Translations under genes and position numbers: made by a program
In this document: one piece after another, positions 60,768 through 64,000 of the stretch
How the letters are laid out: the number at the start of each line of letters is the position of its first letter
Position numbering within the stretch: the first letter of the stretch is position 1
Notes under the pieces: generated by a model
What the model was told of the DNA's origin: nothing
Database searches by the model: none
Seen by the model: the letters and a program-made list of their open reading frames with translations, nothing else
NCBI GenBank assembly: GCA_036407095.1
Contig: DASWZV010000066.1
Span: 1-64,000, forward strand
DNA: 64,000 nucleotides
Direction of reading: 5' to 3'
Source of the DNA: Gp6-AA40 sp036407095
Lineage (GTDB): Bacteria > Acidobacteriota > Vicinamibacteria > Vicinamibacterales > UBA2999

Positions 60768-62447
60768 GTGCAGTCACGCGTGGCATCCTTCGACGCCCGG
60801 TCCGCTGCATCGAGAAGCTCGTCGTGGTGGCATTGGGTGTTGTTGGTTGCGCTTCTGCCCGCCACTCTGACAGTGGCCCTGCCTGACTGGGTCTACTCGA
60901 CGCCAGGCACGATCGACGCCTGGGTCTATCACGGCTTCTTCCGGCACCTCGAGTCCTATTCCAGCGCGATGTTTCCGGGCACGTACTATGGAAGCCGGCT
61001 TGGCTGGATCGTCCCGGGCTACGTGGCCTACCACGTGTTTCCGGCGTGGCTCGCAACGATCATCCTGCACCTGACCTTCTATGTGCTCGCCGTCTGTTCG
61101 CTGTACGTCATCGTCCGACGCGCCGCCGGATCGTCGAACGCGTTGTTTACGGCGTTGCTGTTCGGCCTGTATGTGCCTCCGGTTCGTGCGATCGGGTCTG
61201 ACTACGTCGACGGCGCCGTGATCGCCTATGCGCTGTTGACAGTCGCGCTCGGTGTTTACGGTATCGAGACATCGAGCCGATGGCCGATTTTTGCCTCCGG
61301 CGCGGCGGTGGGCGCGATGCTGAATTCGAACGTTGGCGCCGTGTTGCTGCTGCCACCCATCGCCGTCTGGCTTGTGCCGCTCCAACGCAGCGAATGGCTC
61401 GCAGAACCGCTGCGCCGCCGTGCCGCCCTGTGGTGTGCCGGGGTCGCCGTGTGCACGATGACGCTCTCGTTCATCAGCGTCATGACTGGGGGGACGTGGG
61501 ATTTCTTTCTACAGTCTCTTCGGTGGTTGGAGGCGATGAGAATGTCGAACCCGTGGGACGTCCACGGGCTTTCGTGGGTTGGCATCTCCCCCTGGGTGTT
61601 CCTCCCTCTTGCGACCACCGTTTCGATCGTCGTGTGCTGGTTCCGATGGCCAGACGACCATACCGATCCCGGCCGCATCAGGGCGATCGGTTCGCTCGTA
61701 CTGGTGGTGACGATATTCGCGATCTGGGATTTCGTTGGGTCGGGCTCACTCCTGGCCTTCCCGTACTATGCATCGTGGCTGGTGCCGTGGACCTTCATCG
61801 CCATTGGCGTGGTGCTGATTCCTCCGTTGTCGAAGCTGGGACTTGACGCGACGGTGCTGTCGCTGACGGCACTCATCGTTGCGGGCTCGCTCCGTCTGTT
61901 CGTGCATGTTCCGGGATTCGGTTTGACCGCTTTGTGGCTGACGATTGGTGTCGTCGTGATTGCGGCGTTCGCGCGCCACACGGTTGCGAGCCGAATACTG
62001 ATCGCGGTCATTGTCGCCTGTCTCAACGGGTGGATGGCATCGACTGGCCTCTACGCGCTGGTCGGCGATCGAGCTGATGGCTTCGACGCGATCGATCGGA
62101 GCGTGAAGGCCATCGACCGATATCTCAGTGTGTCGCAACCGAGATTTCTTCTCGCGTCGCCTATGAAACTCAGCTCGTACGTCACGGGCCTGACCTCCGT
62201 GTATTTGTGGGGCTACACGATTGCCAGCGATCGCTACCCGACTGTCACCGCCGCCCAGGCTGCGCTCATCGTTCCTGGTACAACCGTCGTGGTCATTGCG
62301 GAGTATGCTGACGCCGCGAAGAGTTTCGATGACGTGTTCGCACCGTTTGGTCTGCGCGGCGTTCGCAAGGGCTCTGAACGGATAGAGACCCAGCATGGGT
62401 CCCTGTATTTGACCTTTCTGGAGGCGCGGGCACGAACGGTTTCCTAG
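60768..62447 (+). CDS. Multi-pass membrane protein, glycosyltransferase-like
   Basis: This 559-residue protein has about eleven transmembrane helices. Near residue 45 it has the periplasmic segment STPGTIDAWVYHGFFRHLE, in a position where GT-C enzymes carry acidic residues. The C-terminal soluble part is about 100 residues (from RFLLASPMKLSSYV). The start codon is GTG 60768, with GAGGG about 20 bases upstream. It resembles the proteins at 51354 and 52632 in size and topology. The methyltransferases downstream suggest a glycan-modification cluster. Confidence 0.72.
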   Translation: MQSRVASFDARSAASRSSSWWHWVLLVALLPATLTVALPDWVYSTPGTIDAWVYHGFFRHLESYSSAMFPGTYYGSRLGWIVPGYVAYHVFPAWLATIILHLTFYVLAVCSLYVIVRRAAGSSNALFTALLFGLYVPPVRAIGSDYVDGAVIAYALLTVALGVYGIETSSRWPIFASGAAVGAMLNSNVGAVLLLPPIAVWLVPLQRSEWLAEPLRRRAALWCAGVAVCTMTLSFISVMTGGTWDFFLQSLRWLEAMRMSNPWDVHGLSWVGISPWVFLPLATTVSIVVCWFRWPDDHTDPGRIRAIGSLVLVVTIFAIWDFVGSGSLLAFPYYASWLVPWTFIAIGVVLIPPLSKLGLDATVLSLTALIVAGSLRLFVHVPGFGLTALWLTIGVVVIAAFARHTVASRILIAVIVACLNGWMASTGLYALVGDRADGFDAIDRSVKAIDRYLSVSQPRFLLASPMKLSSYVTGLTSVYLWGYTIASDRYPTVTAAQAALIVPGTTVVVIAEYADAAKSFDDVFAPFGLRGVRKGSERIETQHGSLYLTFLEARARTVS

Positions 62448-62490
62448 CCAGAACTGGAGACCGTGCTCCCGCTACAATCTGTTGACAGAC

Positions 62491-63129
62491 ATGAACGCGT
62501 CACACGAGCGTACGAGTTGGCCATGGAGGACCCTGACTCTCCCGCGCGTCTACTCTGCGTTCCAGGAACGCCTGGCCATACCGCGGTCGCGCGCACAAAT
62601 TGCCGACCTCTACGTTCGCGCCAGGCAGGGCGACTCCGTACTCGATCTCGGATGCGGGCCGGGGGATATGCTCGATTACCTGCCTGAGGTCGACTATCTG
62701 GGCATCGATCTCAACGCGAAGTATCTCGTCGAAGCACGACGACGCCACCGGGGACGATCACGAACGCGATTTGTGCAGATGGATGTGCGCGTCCTGACGG
62801 ACGCGGGCGAACGTTTCGACCTTGTGCTCGCGCAGGGTCTCCTGCACCACTTCTCGGACCCGCAGGCGCTGATCTTGCTGAGGGCGGTGGGGAGCCTGAT
62901 GAAGCCGGGCGGACGGCTCATTACTCTCGATCCGACCCGAACCCCGGGTCAGAGCTTGATCGCGCGTCTGCTCGTACTGAGCGATCGCGGACGGTTTGTG
63001 CGATCGCCGGAGACCTATGAACGCCTGATACGCCTCGTCTTTTCCAGTGTGACCGTGCACGTGCGCGAAGACCTCATGCGTCTTCCGTACACGCACCTCC
63101 TCATGGAGTGTGAAGAGCCGCTCCGCTGA
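62491..63129 (+). CDS. Class I SAM-dependent methyltransferase
   Basis: This 212-residue protein has a Rossmann-type methyltransferase core: motif I VLDLGCGPGDM (50-60), motif II YLGIDLN, and FDLVLAQGLLHHFSDP as motif IV. The start at ATG 62491 has no Shine-Dalgarno; a TACAAT box at 62473-62478 suggests a very short leader. A TTG at 62482 is in frame. Its stop overlaps the ATG of the next methyltransferase gene (TGATG), so they are translationally coupled. Substrate unknown. Confidence 0.85.
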   Translation: MNASHERTSWPWRTLTLPRVYSAFQERLAIPRSRAQIADLYVRARQGDSVLDLGCGPGDMLDYLPEVDYLGIDLNAKYLVEARRRHRGRSRTRFVQMDVRVLTDAGERFDLVLAQGLLHHFSDPQALILLRAVGSLMKPGGRLITLDPTRTPGQSLIARLLVLSDRGRFVRSPETYERLIRLVFSSVTVHVREDLMRLPYTHLLMECEEPLR

Positions 63130-64000
63130 TGCCGCAGGCCATGGGCTCGACCGCCTCGCTCGACGAATACGTCAACGACCTCACGTCATCTGCATGCGCG
63201 GAGTTCTGCGCTGACCGATCGAACATCCCTGTCGAGTCGGTGCGCGCTCGCCTGGTCGACTACGCTGGCGAAGTGCGGTTGGGGGCGACGCTCCTCAGCC
63301 CGCTGAAGCTCCAGGGCCGCTCGGTGCTCGAAGTCGGCGCCGGGCTCGGGTTGCTCGGCGTCTGGCTGAAACGGCAGGGAACGTCGATCACGCTACTCGA
63401 ACCCGGTGCCGGTGGATTCGATCACAACCGACGGTTGCTCGATGCGGTGCTCGAGTGGCTCGATGCGTGCGATACGCGGATCCTCCCGATTGGTGCCGAG
63501 GCGCTGAACCCGAGTGAACACGGCCGGTTCGACGTGATCTATTCCGTCAACGTCCTCGAGCACATTCCACAGGTGGAGCGCGCGCTCAGCGCCATGGTTG
63601 GCGTTCTTGCGGCTTGTGGAATCATGCGGCACACATGTCCCAATTACGCCGTACCGTACGAGCCACACTACGGAATCCCTCTCGTCCCGTTCAAGCCGTC
63701 CCTGACCGCGGCACTGATCCCGTCGTTGGCTCGTGAGGAGGTCTGGCGGTCACTCACCTTCATCACCTATCGTCGTGTGGTCCGCTTCTGTCGCGAGCAC
63801 GAGTTGCAGTGCCGCTTCGACACCGGCCTGCTCGCGAAGGCGTTCGAACGTTTCGACTATGACGACGGGTTCTCGATGAGACAGGGCGCCGCGATGCGCA
63901 CCGGCTATCGTTTCCTGCGTGCCACCCGGCTGCGCTCGTTGCTGGCATCCATACCGCCCCGATGGGCGACGCCGATGGCGTTCAGTTGCTGGCCGGGTGA
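63129..64000 (+). CDS. Class I SAM-dependent methyltransferase, cut by the window end
   Basis: The frame from ATG 63129 stays open to the last base, giving at least 290 residues. Motif I is SVLEVGAGLGLLGVWL (65-80), then ITLLEPGA, and FDVIYSVNVLEHIPQVERAL is the motif IV region, typical of Ubie/Coq5-like methyltransferases. It overlaps the previous methyltransferase by one base. Because it lacks a stop in the window it is easily missed by ORF listing. Substrate unknown; a lipid or glycan role is inferred from its neighbours. Confidence 0.85.
   Translation, partial: MPQAMGSTASLDEYVNDLTSSACAEFCADRSNIPVESVRARLVDYAGEVRLGATLLSPLKLQGRSVLEVGAGLGLLGVWLKRQGTSITLLEPGAGGFDHNRRLLDAVLEWLDACDTRILPIGAEALNPSEHGRFDVIYSVNVLEHIPQVERALSAMVGVLAACGIMRHTCPNYAVPYEPHYGIPLVPFKPSLTAALIPSLAREEVWRSLTFITYRRVVRFCREHELQCRFDTGLLAKAFERFDYDDGFSMRQGAAMRTGYRFLRATRLRSLLASIPPRWATPMAFSCWPG

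Overview
The window looks like a stretch of chromosome from a high-GC Gram-negative bacterium, most likely an Acidobacteriota member close to Vicinamibacteria. This is inferred from gene content: an Oar-like TonB-dependent receptor with a carboxypeptidase-regulatory N-terminus, a large MacB/FtsX-type orphan permease, an M56/BlaR1-BlaI pair, several small secreted DUF6152-like proteins paired with secreted 'DLSGxW' proteins, and many dispersed palindromic or heptad intergenic repeats. No rRNA, tRNA or CRISPR array was seen.

Region by region: 1-5.2 kb holds a PhoD-like phosphatase (cut by the window edge), a TetR/serine-hydrolase divergent pair, a polysaccharide deacetylase and a second TetR gene coupled to an SRPBCC protein; both TetR genes have visible palindromic operators. 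5.2-8.4 kb is the TonB receptor. 8.5-18.0 kb is a leftward gene set that I read as one envelope-stress system. In transcription order it is: APH-fold protein, VWA lipoprotein, PspA/IM30, substrate-binding protein fused to OmpA, ABC permease, ABC ATPase, membrane coiled-coil protein, AAA+ ATPase and a small helical protein, ending in a terminator at 8471-8502. 18.5-25.4 kb holds two DUF6152-like genes, a secreted partner, a membrane-anchored Clp-like AAA+ protein and a metallo-beta-lactamase-fold protein. 25.4-26.0 kb is a large palindromic element. 26.0-33.7 kb has RlpA, a BlaR1-like sensor with about ten DHGVD repeats and its BlaI repressor, a serine hydrolase, a CBS protein and the ABC permease, followed by ChrB. 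34.9-38.1 kb has a divergent DUF6152/DLSGxW pair and a second palindromic element split by an IS110-family insertion sequence. 38.1-45.8 kb contains a membrane protein, TatC, two large paralogous secreted proteins, another DLSGxW/DUF6152 operon and a glutathione peroxidase. 45.9-50.4 kb is an RND efflux adaptor and pump. 50.4-64.0 kb mixes housekeeping genes (holB, pdxA, nadE) with a frameshifted FkbM methyltransferase, three multi-membrane-pass proteins, a secreted Ig-like protein and two SAM methyltransferases, the last running off the window.

The most interesting points are these. The PspA/AAA+ operon recalls ESCRT-III/Vps4 partnerships, with an OmpA-anchored solute-binding protein attached to its own ABC importer. 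A 103-bp dispersed repeat sits immediately in front of the start codon of two unrelated genes. Four DUF6152-like proteins are predicted to begin with His-His after signal cleavage. The IS110 element has landed inside a giant palindrome and carries a structured leader that could be its bridge RNA.
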